Source: Ochotona curzoniae (Eukaryota > Chordata > Mammalia > Lagomorpha > Ochotonidae). From it: a DNA stretch of 64,000 nt. This document shows positions 23,792-33,470 of this stretch, one piece after another. Within the stretch, counting starts at the first letter, position 1. Every line of letters begins with the position of its first letter. The notes below the pieces were generated by a model. It did not search any database, was not told the DNA's origin, and saw nothing but the letters and a program-made list of their open reading frames with translations. The stretch is from contig NW_024466459.1 in assembly GCF_017591425.1 (NCBI RefSeq), forward strand, positions 6,014,001-6,078,000. Reading direction: 5' to 3'. The translations under genes and the position numbers were made by a program.

Positions 23792-23838
23792 ATCAGGCAG
23801 GAAGAAATCAGGCAGGAAGAATTCTTTCTTCCTGCCTG
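23792..23838. repeat. 15-bp tandem duplication plus inverted copy (hairpin)
   Basis: ATCAGGCAGGAAGAA occurs twice in perfect tandem (23792-23806 and 23807-23821). After a 4-nt gap, TTCTTCCTGCCTG (23826-23838) is the exact reverse complement of 13 bases of the second unit. The whole can fold into a 13-bp stem with a TTCT loop. Confidence 0.95.
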
Positions 23839-24055
23839 GCCTTGTGTGCTGTTTGGATTCTCTGCGGATTGGACTAGGCTCAGGTACACTGCGGAGGGCC
23901 ACGCACTTACGCATTCTGCTAATTCAAGCATTCTTCTACCCGGAAACACTACCATTGAAATACCAAATACCTGGGTGCCCTGTGACCCGGTGAAATCACA
24001 CATGGAAATGGCCACACATCGTCAACCATCACAGAGCAGATACAGTCTACACTAC

Positions 24056-24175
24056 AATAATTAGGACAGCTAGCTAGCATTTGTTGTAAGGCTCCCATGT
24101 GTCAGGCACCCTACTGGGCAATTCCCAGTGATGAAATTAGCTTGATTATAACAAAACATTATGAGATAAAGCATT
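24056..24175 (-). mobile_element. MIR, antisense, copy 2 of a duplicated pair
   Basis: Shares AATAATTAGGACAGCTA and CCCATGTGTCAGGCACCC with the copy at 23062, with seven mismatches over about 90 aligned bases. It retains an extra 18 bp (GCTAGCATTTGTTGTAAG) that resembles the MIR consensus, so copy 1 probably suffered a deletion. The similarity stops after GAGAT on the right side. Confidence 0.75.
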
Positions 24176-24559
24176 TTCAAGCTATCTCAATGACAAGAGG
24201 TTAACATTGACAGTGAATAATAAACTCAATCTACTAGTGGAATACGTAAGTAATCCAATTTATAAATAGATCAGGCATTTCTTGCAAGAAAACACGGAAG
24301 TGGCAAGGTACAATGAACAACTGCTGAGCAACACAAACATCAGGTGAGCAAAACATCAAAACCACAGTAAGGCAGTATTTCACCCTGCTATATCAGAATG
24401 ACACAAATAATAAGTTTTGGTGGGGTTCAATGCAGGTCAACTTTTTAAAACCGGTCTAATACTATACATGACACAAAGAGAAGGATCTCCCATCCTCTGT
24501 TTCATTGCCCAACTGCTCACAACTGCTAGGATGGGACCAGGCAGCGGCCCGTAGCAGCA
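24176..24559. other. Unique sequence, no gene recognised
   Basis: No repeat family or exon recognised between the second MIR and the L2-like segment. Confidence 0.5.
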
Positions 24560-24945
24560 GCATTCAAAGACCCCTCATTATCCAGCTCACTGCATCATTT
24601 ACTGGCAATGCCTGCGTGCTCTCTCCACTCTAGGCGTTCTGAACAACTTGGAGTGTTCCCAGGATGTCTTGGCCTCCTTACGTCTGAGTTCAAGAGCTTT
24701 AGAAATTCTGGTCCCTCTTTTCAAGTCCTAGCAGTATAATTATTATGCCCCTTTCTGGTTTCTGCTTGAGTATCGCATTTTCCTTGAAGCAAAGTCTAGC
24801 TGCCACACTCCACACTCATTATGTCCTTATACTTACTAAATTGTATTTTAATTAAATTTACAGTTATTTGTCTGTGACTTATACATAGCTTTTTTTTTCT
24901 AGAGAATAGACTACCAACTTGTAAGGATTTATTAATTTATTCACA
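24560..24945 (+). mobile_element. L2-like 3' fragment, sense
   Basis: GCCTGCGTGCTCTCTCC, GGAGTGTTCCCAGGATGTC, ATTTGTCTGTGAC and CTAGAGAATAGACTACC follow the order of an L2 3' end (the TGCTGTTCCCTCTGCCTGGAA region through CTAGAATGTAAGCTCC). Old and diverged, so the call is moderate. Confidence 0.5.
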
Positions 24946-25089
24946 TCATATTCCTAGAAACCTCTGCATTTTCTGATTAATAATTGGTTTTAGGTGAACA
25001 TTTTTTGCCCAAATTAATAAATGAATTATTTTCCATCGTTTCAAACAAGTAATGAAGAACAAATTCACTATGCAGTTAAAAAAATCTTT

Positions 25090-25415
25090 GGGCCCTGTGT
25101 GATGGCCTAGTGGCTAAATCCTTGCTTTGCATTAACTGGGATCCAATATGGGCACAGGTTCATGTCCCAGCTGCTCCACTTCCCTTGTTTGTGGCCTGGG
25201 AAAGCAGTGGAAGACAGCCCAAAGCCTTGGCATGTTGTACCTGTATGGAAGATTTGGAAGAAGCTCCTGGCGTCAGATCAGCTCAGCCTTGGCTATTGTG
25301 GCCACTTGGGGAGTGAACCAGCGAATGGAAGATATTTTTTTTCTCAGTCTCTCCTTCTCTCTGTATATTTGCCTTTCCAATAAAAAAAAAATAATAAAAT
25401 AAATCTTTAAAAAAA
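25090..25415 (+). mobile_element. CSINE, near full length, sense
   Basis: Runs from GGGCCCTGTGTGATGGCC to the AATAAAATAAATCTTT tail, with the internal box reduced to GGTTCATGTCCC. GTGGCCTGGGAAAGCAGTGG and CCACTTGGGGAGTGAACC are nearly intact. Three overlapping open frames here are SINE artefacts. No clean target-site duplication can be separated from flanking A-rich sequence. Confidence 0.92.
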
Positions 25416-25656
25416 CAACAGAAGGGAAAATTCTTCATTTAAAAAAAATCTTTACATAAACTCATAAATAGATAAATAAATCAAATGGCACCATCAAACT
25501 GATAACTAGAAAGGTTTGGGGATACAAAGGTGGATTGAGGGTATTTTATTTTACATAACTTGGCCTTGAGGGGCTTTCCTAAAACTAATTTGAAACTTGA
25601 ATCATAAAATTCAGTCTCTTGATGAACTCATGCGGAGGGAGAGAATATCATTTGAT
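25416..25656. other. Spacer between two sense SINEs
   Basis: AT-rich, no repeat recognised. A stretch TTTAAAAAAAATCTTTA just after the first SINE resembles its own 5' flank. Confidence 0.5.
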
Positions 25657-25987
25657 GCTGAGGAAATAGCACAATAGCTCAACTGGCTAAACCTCTACCT
25701 CCACGTGCCAGCATCCCACATGGGCACTGTCTCTTACTCTGGCTGCTCCACTTCCCATCCAGCTCCCTGGCTGTGCCCTAGGAAAGCAGTGGAGCATGGC
25801 CTAGCGTCATGGGACCCTAAACCTGTGTGAAAGACCCAGAAGAAACTCATGGCTCCTGGCATTAGATGGGCTCAGACTAGTCATTGTGGCCATTTGGAGA
25901 GTGAATCAGCTGATGGAAGATCTTTCTGTCTCTCCTCTCTGTGAATCTGGCTTTCCAATGTAAACAAAACTTTAATTAAAAAAAAAA
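25657..25987 (+). mobile_element. CSINE, near full length, sense
   Basis: More diverged than its neighbour at 25090. The head is AATAGCTCAACTGGCTAAACC, followed by CCAGCATCCCACATGGGC, CAGTGGAGCATGGCC, GGCCATTTGGAGAGTGAATC and a CTGGCTTTCCAATG tail with A10. Confidence 0.88.
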
Positions 25988-26009
25988 GCCTAAAAAGGTA
26001 ATTTGTGGT

Positions 26010-26440
26010 CAAATGATACAATCTAAGATTATTGTACTAAGTGAAATAAGCCAGATGCAAAAATACAAGCATCACATAATTTACCTTATTTGTGGCAGGT
26101 AAAACATAGGGAGAGGACTAAACTTATGTGGATTCCAATCAATTGGTATATGGTTAAAACAGTGCTTCCCTAAGTCATGCCATATAAAGAATAATATATT
26201 CTTGTTTCACATGTTTCAAAATATGAAGTTGAGAAGGGAGAATAAAGATGATTCTTGGGGTACATAATAGTAATGCCTTGTTCTTAATTTGGGTGTTGGC
26301 CATGAGGGCAACAAGATGACAAAATACTTAGTGATCCATAAACTTGTGTGTATTTCTTGGTGTATCTATGCTGTATGTTAATACAATGTTTAAACGTTTT
26401 TTTAAATATACATATTTTAATTGTATTTTCCTTGCACCTT
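26010..26440 (+). mobile_element. Old L1 3' end, sense
   Basis: AAGTGAAATAAGCCAGATGC, a hallmark near the 3' end of mammalian L1M elements, is followed by TTTGGGTGTTGGCCATGAGG and GTATGTTAATACAATG, matching the end of the L1 3' UTR. No open frame survives. Confidence 0.7.
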
Positions 26441-27560
26441 CTGAAGCTGTCTTACACATGCTACTGGTCTTTGCTTTTTTTCTCCGCTGTGGTACACACG
26501 CTTCAGAAGTCAATATTGCCAACTTCAAGGAATGAAAGGATCAGCACACACAGGACGATGCTCCACTACAACTGACCTCGTGAAGCAACACCCCCTTCAT
26601 CAGGTGTCACCTGGGGCCTGACACCTATGAGGGAACCTTGGGTTGAGTTCCTAGGTGTCAACCTTGGCATCTTGAGCGCTTGCGGGAGGGAATTAATATA
26701 TGTTAGCACTAGCTGTCTTTCTACCTCTTCAATAGTCTACAATACACTTAGAATTATTCCAGAGTGCAACTGGTTTCATACCATAACCAAAACTTTATGG
26801 GGACCCACCAGGAGACAACATATTCACTACATTAAAGGAGACTAAATGACTACCAATAATGCCTGTAGCTTTAGGCATTTGCTGAAAGCCTGTATCCCAA
26901 CAGCTACTCACCTCAAAAATTATCTCTACAAATATGATAGATGATTTGAATAAGAATACTACTTGAGGAAATAATACAATGTAATGATCTACTTCTCCTG
27001 CTATCAGGAGCGAATGGGTGCTAGAGGGAGTACATTCCCAGTCATGCCTGACATCTACTTAGAAAATGGAAATGCTTCACTCTTAATAACAGCGTGAGCA
27101 TTCCCCTAAACATTTACTTATTCAATTGGTAAGGGACATAGCATCCTACACTCTTCATAAGCATCAAAATAATCTCCGAAGAGCCCTCCAGAAGATGACC
27201 CACTGTTCTTCCTATTTATAACAAGTGGATGAAGGTTCCGAGAAATCTGAGAATTTTTCCAAGGTCAACTGCTAGGAAAGAATCATGCATCCTTGTTATT
27301 TTCTGTGTCTAGAAAGGGAAAAAAAAATCTCATGAGGCAATGGGACATGATGCAAACATGTTTGAGTAAGGAAAATGTTTGGAAATTTTCAGGAGAGAAG
27401 ATTCTACCAAGCTACTCTCGTGGTGGGCTCTGAACCTATAAGGAATTAAGATTCAAAAATGCTGATAAAGTAAAAAGATAAACAGCACTATGATGTCCAG
27501 GTCCTGAAGATTAAACTGTAACTCCGTTAAAGTTTCATGGATGCCCCCAAAGGAATCAGG
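26441..27560. other. Unique sequence with a palindromic AGGTGTCA cluster
   Basis: Mostly unique. At 26602-26626 AGGTGTCA faces its reverse complement TGACACCT across nine bases, and a third AGGTGTCA lies at 26653-26660. The rest, including frames under 75 codons, shows nothing recognisable. Confidence 0.45.
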
Positions 27561-28140
27561 CAACTTCTACTTCAAGAAGCAAATGAGAACGCCCCGCTTC
27601 GCAAGGTGATTGCTGGTCTCCTTTACCAAAGAGCGGTGTCAAAGTGCTAATGAAGCAGATTTATACATTTTCTCTTTACAAATAAATCCTAACACTAATT
27701 AAACCTTAAACAAAAGAATAATTTTGTTTCTAAACATCTACACGTTACATTTTCTAATGGTAGTATATCTTTTTTTTCATACAAAATCAGTTTATTCTAA
27801 TAACTTCTGTCTTTTAAATTAAAGAATGATTACATTTAGCATAAGATGCTTAAGAGGTAATGAGATCATTTATTGTTGCTGACCTTTAATAGTGTCTCTA
27901 AATCAGGAGGGTCAGTATTTTTTTTTTCTTGGCCTGTTTATTCTCTTTCTGTTGGATCAGTAGCAGCCACTAAATGACATGATGCTAAATCAGACTTTTT
28001 ATTTTTTCCAATTTGAAAGAAAAAAAAGCAAACCTCACCTAAGCTCCAAATGAGGCAGTTGGTGCTGATTTTGGAAAAGGAATTAGCTCCAGAGAGAAAA
28101 ATAACAAACCCAGACCTAAGGGCTTTCCTATATATTGAAA
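27561..28140. other. Repeat-free block, possibly conserved
   Basis: AT-rich with motifs such as CTAATTAAACC (about 27695) and GGAATTAGCTCC (about 28080), and no transposon. It looks like non-coding regulatory sequence, but only by composition. Confidence 0.3.
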
Positions 28141-29514
28141 AGGCCAGTTTGGAAAGGAAATACGGAAAAGCAAGCAAAAGGTACCCCCATTGCTTTATCA
28201 TACCTGGAGAAGGATACCCTCATGCCCGCACTGCCATGCCTGGCGCCACGTCTCTATAGTAGGTCTTTTTTTTTTTTGAAATGGCACCCACTGCTCTATA
28301 AAATGATCTATTGGGACTCCAAACCTGTGGCAATTGCATGTGGCACAGGATGTAGGCAATTAATTATGTGATGCTTAAATGACAGGGTGTAGGAAAAATA
28401 GGGAAGGAGAAGAAAAAGGGTTTTTTTTTCCCTAAAAAAAAAAAATCCAAAGTGAACTGAAAGACCTGGTTGTCTGCCTGCCAAGAACCGGGAGCAGATA
28501 AGGCCTCCGGTTGCTCTGGAAACCCGGGCCTCCAGGAGCCAGAATCCAATTTCAGAAACCACAAAATCAACATAAACGTGTGCAAAAATAAAAAGGTTTG
28601 TTTGGCAAGTAATAAGGAGAAGGCTACCAATGTATAAAACACATGAACCAAGGTGACCTCAGCCAACTGAAGCCAGAATGACAATGGTGTCCACAGCAGA
28701 CATGGCACCTCTGAGACGAACGGCCACGAGACACAGTCCACCTGACCTTGTGCTATCAGCTAACGGCGACCCTTTTTGAAATATTAACTGCCCACCACTT
28801 TTTCCCATGCTACAGTTCAGAAAACAGAACACCATATTCAAGCAAGGAATATTAGAGTCATTGATTTGAACCTCAGAGCCCAGAAAGCGAATAGCTGGAC
28901 TCTGATATGTTCGTTAGACTTAGAGTTACGTGTTCCACTTCCAAACAAAAGAAAAACAGATTCGATATGCAGATATCTTTGTCCCCTCTGAAAAACAAAA
29001 CAAGTGCAGAGGACAATATGTCCTAAAATATAAAGGAGGCCTCCTTTGTGAATTCAGATCACAAGGCCTAAGCAAGTCCTCTCAGAGGAAACAACTTTTC
29101 ATTCATCCTGTACTCTCAGAAGGTGCACCTACAAAATTATTTTTCTGCTTTTCCTTCCTGTGCTTTAGGAAATCAATGTTCTCTTCGACTCAGGTCACTG
29201 CTACGTTGATTCGTCAGTTGCTTTGGTGAAGGCCAGCTTGCTATGGAACATTAAGCTTGGGAGGATTTCAATACGGATTTCAGATTCTCTGCACATTCAG
29301 AATCAAAAAGAAAATAGAGTCATATCTTAGCTCTGACAAGCGAAAACACACTTCCAGGAAGAGAAATACAAAGTGGTTTTGGAACTCCAGAGAGACAATT
29401 CCGTTATGAGAGAAACGAAAATCAACATACAAAAGTATCAAAAATCAGGGTGAGCATATGTCCTGAAGCTGTGAGGATACTCACACGTCACTACATCACG
29501 TGCTAGACGCCTGG
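28141..29514. other. Unique sequence, no gene recognised
   Basis: The 125-codon minus-strand frame at 28364-28741 is hydrophobic and low in complexity, with no recognisable domain. A-rich and T-rich runs lie at 28424-28445. At 29150-29172 a pyrimidine tract ends in TTTAG, which resembles a splice acceptor, but no coding exon follows. Confidence 0.4.
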
Positions 29515-29726
29515 CTCTGTCTCCTGTCTCCCTGACCTTGTAGGCTTTGCCAACAGTGGCAATGGCTCAGGTTGTTCTGTTTCTGCCCCTCCCGGGGAGA
29601 CCTGGATTGAGTTTCTAACACCTAACTTCAGCCTCACACACGCTCCGTTGCTGCAGGTGTCTGGGGTGTGTTGGGAGCTCCCTTCGTCTCCCCTTCTCGG
29701 TGTTTCTCTTCCCCTCTCAAATTTTG
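29515..29726 (+). mobile_element. Old CSINE 3' part, sense
   Basis: CGGGGAGACCTGGATTGAG, CACCTAACTTCAGCC and GTTGCTGCAGGTGTC are the middle and 3' portions of an older CSINE. The pyrimidine tract then merges with the CA array that begins at 29727. Confidence 0.6.
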
Positions 29727-29761
29727 CACACACACACACACGCACACACACACACACACAC
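29727..29761. repeat. (CA)n microsatellite in a SINE tail
   Basis: About 17 CA units with one CG interruption, grown from the 3' end of the preceding SINE. Confidence 0.95.
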
Positions 29762-30077
29762 TTAAATTCAAATGTGTCAATTCATTATCAAAATGTCTCC
29801 ATCTGTATTTCTCCCTTTATCGTAAGTTTTTACTTTTCTAATCAAAAACGAAATTGAACATGTATAGCTCTTTGAAAGAACCACATTGACTGTGGCTGTC
29901 ACACCGCCTCCCCCGCACCTCAGCCGACCGCTAAGCTGTGTCGCATTCCAGCAAATGTTGCCCAAAGTAATGAGGGCAGAAATGATAACCACCACATTCA
30001 GGGGGTAGGATTGCAATTCCTGAGTTACCACTTGCAGAACTATTTAAGACTATCACTCAGTCAAAAATATCCACCTA
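29762..30077. other. Unique sequence, no gene recognised
   Basis: Contains a short C-rich, CpG-bearing patch (CCGCCTCCCCCGCACC near 29905) in otherwise AT-rich DNA. No gene recognised. Confidence 0.5.
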
Positions 30078-30392
30078 GGTCCTGGTGCAGTAGCCTAATG
30101 GCCTAAGTCCTTGCCTTGCATGTCCCAGGATCCCATATGGGTGCCGGTTCAAGTCCCAGCAGCCCCACTTTCCATCCAGCTCCCTGTCTGTGGCCTGGGA
30201 AAGCAGTTGAGGACAATCCAAAATCTTGGGATGCTGCACTCACATGGGAGACCAGGAAGAGGCCCCTGGCTCTTGGCTTTTCATCAGTTCAGCCCCAGCC
30301 ATTGTGGCCACTTGGGGAGTGAGTCACTGGATAGAAGTTCTTCCTCTGTGCTTCTCCTTCTCCCTGGATATCTGACCTTTCAAAAAATTTTT
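30078..30392 (+). mobile_element. CSINE, sense, first of a head-to-tail pair
   Basis: Nearly full length from GGTCCTGGTGCAGTAGCC to a T-rich end. GGATCCCATATGGGTGCCGG and GGCCACTTGGGGAGTGAGTC are well preserved. A 132-codon open frame runs through this and the next SINE and is not a gene. Confidence 0.93.
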
Positions 30393-30723
30393 GGGGCCCA
30401 GCAGTGTGGCCTAGCAGCTAAAGTCCTCACTTTGAACACGCCGGGATCACATACGGTCATCAGTTCTAATCCCGGCAGCTCCACTTCCCATCCAGCTCCC
30501 TGCTTGTGACCTGGGAAAGCAGTCGAGGACGGCCCAAAGCCCTGGGACCCTGTATTCGCAAGGGAGACCTGGAGGAAGTTCCTGGCTCCTGGCTTTGGAT
30601 CAGCATGGCACCGACCGTTGTGCTCACTTGTGGAGTGAATCATCGGACAGAAGATCTTCCTCTCTGTCTCTCCTCTCTGTATATCTGACTTTGTAATATA
30701 AATAAATAAATCTTAAAAAAAAA
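30393..30723 (+). mobile_element. CSINE, sense, second of a head-to-tail pair
   Basis: Begins GGGGCCCAGCAGTGTGGCC immediately after the first SINE's tail and ends AATAAATAAATCTT plus A9. It is closer to the young copy at 57083 than its partner is. AAAAAATTTTT (30382-30392) and AAAAAAGTTTT (30718-30728) may be a degenerate target duplication, implying that this copy landed in the tail of the older one. Confidence 0.95.
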
Positions 30724-30926
30724 GTTTTGAAAGAAATATAGAATTTGTAGAATGGGTAAATAAGCTTTTAATGTGCTGAATCTCTAAGCGTTAGATAACT
30801 GGATACCTCATTGCGCACGCTCTAATCCAACATGCCTCAAGAACCATTGTCCTCTCCGTAAGGAAAACTCAAAATCCTTAGCCTGAATGTTCAATGACAA
30901 AGAGGTTCAGCTACAGTGAAATAGTA

Positions 30927-30928
<2 letters not shown>
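30724..30928. other. Spacer before the AT microsatellite
   Basis: Unique AT-rich sequence; nothing recognised. Confidence 0.5.
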
Positions 30929-30962
<34 letters not shown>

Positions 30963-30974
30963 TATATATATATA
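30929..30974. repeat. (AT)n microsatellite with one C interruption
   Basis: Sixteen pure AT units, TC, then six TA units. The tract is self-complementary and could extrude as a cruciform. Its purity suggests a recent, length-variable array. Confidence 0.95.
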
Positions 30975-31920
30975 GAAACTAAATGATAGAAAGTTCAAAA
31001 CCTTTAGCTGTTCAGCTTCATGTTGTAACGGGCTGGGAAAATGGTCAAAATTTGTACAAAATGAAATTCTAGGAGTAGAGAAGTGTATGAGACGAGAAAT
31101 TTGAGAATTTGATTTGCAAGTTCAGAAGGTGTTGACAATGGTTTTTCACAACCACTCAGGCTGTTGTAAGAGAAGAAACATGATGTTGCAGATGAATTGA
31201 TTTGACTTAGGTCTTATCCTAATTAATTGACGAATTAGGTCACATCCTTTTTTCATTGGAAGTTATAGCTTAAATTATGTTTTGTGTTTACTTCGCTAAA
31301 TGATGAATATCTTCTTGTTAAAGGTACTGCTGGTGCATTTATGTAACGGACATTCATGAAGAAAGTAAGAAAGATGAACTGAAAAATCGTGAACAACTAA
31401 CCAAACATTTTCATAAGCTATAAATGAAAAAAATCAAGATGTGTAACGTGATGCAAATCTAACAATAAAAATGTTTAAGAAAGAGATTGAAATGAACAAC
31501 CAGATTCCCACTCAGGACCAATGTCAGTGATTCTTATTCAATTTCTTCCTTATAAGTCCCTGTATTTCATAATGTTACCCTTTAAACATATGCTATGCTT
31601 GTCAAATGTGTATTATTTATGAAAAATTATTTTTTATAAATATGTCTAGTACTTCATAAAATATGCATTTCTTAAGGAAAGATATGGAAAAATAGTCAAA
31701 TAAAATTGGAGTTTGCTTTGAGCTACTCTCTCTTATGGCAATCAGGGAAAGGTGTAGCAGAGGTGTTGAGCCTTCTTCCACACAAGCAGGAAGAGTCGTT
31801 CATCTGAATACACAAGTGCTTGCTTCTTGGGCCTAAGATTCCTAGGAGAGTGTGTGAACACCCCGAATCTCTGAGTGTATCCTTATACAACGCACAGGAG
31901 TAAAATCCAGTCCAGAATTT
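30975..31920. other. AT-rich unique sequence, no gene recognised
   Basis: No recognisable repeat. Several TTATTTTTTATAAATAT-type stretches lie near 31628. Open frames are short and domain-free. Confidence 0.45.
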
Positions 31921-31937
31921 AAAAAAAAAAAAAAAAA
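31921..31937. repeat. Homopolymer A17
   Basis: Seventeen A bases following GAATTT. It is not clearly attached to a SINE body. Confidence 0.9.
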
Positions 31938-32015
31938 GGCACAACAACTTTTTACCTGAATTCAGGAGAGGCAGCTTTTGCAAGCTTCCATTTTTCCAAA
32001 CAAAGGGAAGTAGAG

Positions 32016-32265
32016 ACGTGTGCGCTTTCTCTAAACGGGAACTCTGTGTCGCCTTTCTGCTCACTCCCAGGGAACCGAAAGTCCTGCCAGAGTCGGAGCG
32101 CAGGAGGGGTGCAGGGTCCAGCAAAGTCGCCTGGCGAGACAGTCTTCCAAAGTGACTTGATTATTCGAATAACGTTGCACATTAAATCAATTTGCACCAA
32201 GTAAGCGAAAGCCACACGCCGTGATGTATGGCCTATGGGAGCTGGGCAAATGAGCCCCAAGCTCG
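32016..32265. promoter_or_regulatory. Short CpG-rich patch, possible promoter or enhancer
   Basis: I count 15 CpGs in 250 bp, and the 120 bp from 32041 to 32160 are about 59% G+C. Observed/expected CpG is therefore roughly 0.8-0.9, whereas the flanking kilobases are CpG-depleted. It is not inside any recognisable transposon. It abuts the conserved-looking block that follows. No TATA box, initiator or exon can be assigned. A minus-strand frame of 133 codons (31723-32124) overlaps it but has no domain. Confidence 0.4.
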
Positions 32266-32510
32266 GCCAATGTTTTGGTCTCTTGCTGCTTCTTTTATTT
32301 TACACAGAAAATTAAATTTTAGCAGTCAGCCTCTATTTTCGATTATAATGTCCATTAAAAGTCTGGCTGTAATGTTTATGAATACCCAAACAAGGCCACC
32401 AGGACACATATCAGCGGCAAGCAAATTTTAGTAAGAGGTGTGCCAAGCCACCCCTCAGACATCAATAATAATACTAATGCAAAAAGCATGATCTACAACA
32501 AGCTGCAAGA
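32266..32510. other. Candidate conserved non-coding block beside the CpG patch
   Basis: AT-rich, transposon-free sequence with AAAATTAAATTTTAGCAG, TCGATTATAATGTCC and CATTAAAAG elements, of the kind common in developmental enhancers. The coding potential is negligible in all frames. Conservation is inferred, not shown. Confidence 0.35.
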
Positions 32511-33286
32511 AAGAGAAAAAAAAAACGGGAAAAAAAAAGGAAAAGAAAAAGCTGGCCACTTTTGAAACGATTACAGCAGACGCTTGATGGACTTTTCGCT
32601 ACCTTTTCTTCCTACGACTTGGAGGGCTCGGAGCACGGAGAATCAGATGCAGTGACATATTCATCACACACTATTTAAAACCTCATGGAAGACATTTTCA
32701 AGGGAACATTTCAACGTTGATTGGAGAATCATTTGCAGTCAAGACTGAAAACCCAGTAACTAAGAAGGGTTTTGCAGCACCAAATGTCTTTCCCTTTGCA
32801 GTCTGAGTCTTGCTGTCTTCCTAACGGCTGTTTATTGTTTGTTTGTTTGTTTATAGTAGGCAGAAAGGTCTGCTTCAAGATCAACTGGGAGTGGAGTATG
32901 TAAGAGGAGACAGATGATTTGCTGTTATATTTTTTAGAGACAAATAATGATGAGGCTCCTTAAAGACGAGCAGCCCCATCCGTGATAACCCGAAGCACTG
33001 GGGAAAAAAACAGTAAATCTCTACTTACTTTCCAACTGGCCAAATATCATCAAAATACACCCATTTGTCAAATCAAAACTGAAATAAATCCTTGAACACT
33101 TGAAAATATAATTATGTGGACACTAATTAATCTGAATCTTCAGTTGCAAAAAAAATCAGCCCCGGGTGTTCCATTGGCTGCTCTGCTTGTATCAAAGCCT
33201 GTTTCTTTCTTTTTGGCTGAACTTGGCAAACACGTGACTGTCAAGGCTTTAACACCTATATCATTCACGCTTGTTCTTTATAGTAC
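32511..33286. other. Unique sequence with A-rich start
   Basis: Begins with interrupted A runs (32515-32551), then unique sequence including (GTTT)4 at about 32838-32853. Repeat-free by eye and possibly part of the same conserved domain. Confidence 0.4.
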
Positions 33287-33315
33287 TATTATTATTATTA
33301 TTATTATTATTATTA
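33287..33315. repeat. (ATT)n microsatellite
   Basis: About nine ATT units at the tail-proximal end of the antisense SINE that follows, so probably derived from its A/T-rich tail. Confidence 0.95.
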
Positions 33316-33470
33316 GGAAGGCGGAGTTACAGAGAAAGAAGCAGAGGTAGAGAAGAGCGGTCATCTATCTCATGAATCATTCTCCAAACAGCCGGGACGG
33401 CCAGAGCTGGGCAGGTCCAAAACCAGGAGCCACGTGCAAGGCAAGGACTTTAACCACTGTGAGAAGTCAG
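33316..33470 (-). mobile_element. CSINE, antisense, internally deleted
   Basis: Both ends are recognisable (AGTTACAGAGAAAGAAGCAGAGG at the tail side, CACGTGCAAGGCAAGGACTTTAACCACTG at the tRNA-like head side). The length is about half of normal, so the middle is missing. Confidence 0.75.

Noticed and set aside
28364..28741. 125-codon minus-strand open frame
   Set aside because: Low-complexity Phe/Leu-rich peptide from T-rich DNA, with no domain or exon structure.
29150..29230. Pyrimidine tract and AG resembling a splice acceptor before an open frame
   Set aside because: No donor site, conserved protein or matching neighbouring exon. Such sequences are common by chance.
30111..30509. 132-codon plus-strand open frame
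   Set aside because: It reads straight through two adjacent CSINEs. The peptide is the usual SINE-frame translation seen at other copies.
31723..32124. 133-codon minus-strand open frame, the longest in the window
   Set aside because: No recognisable domain. It includes a Phe run encoded by the A17 homopolymer, and no splice or promoter context supports it.
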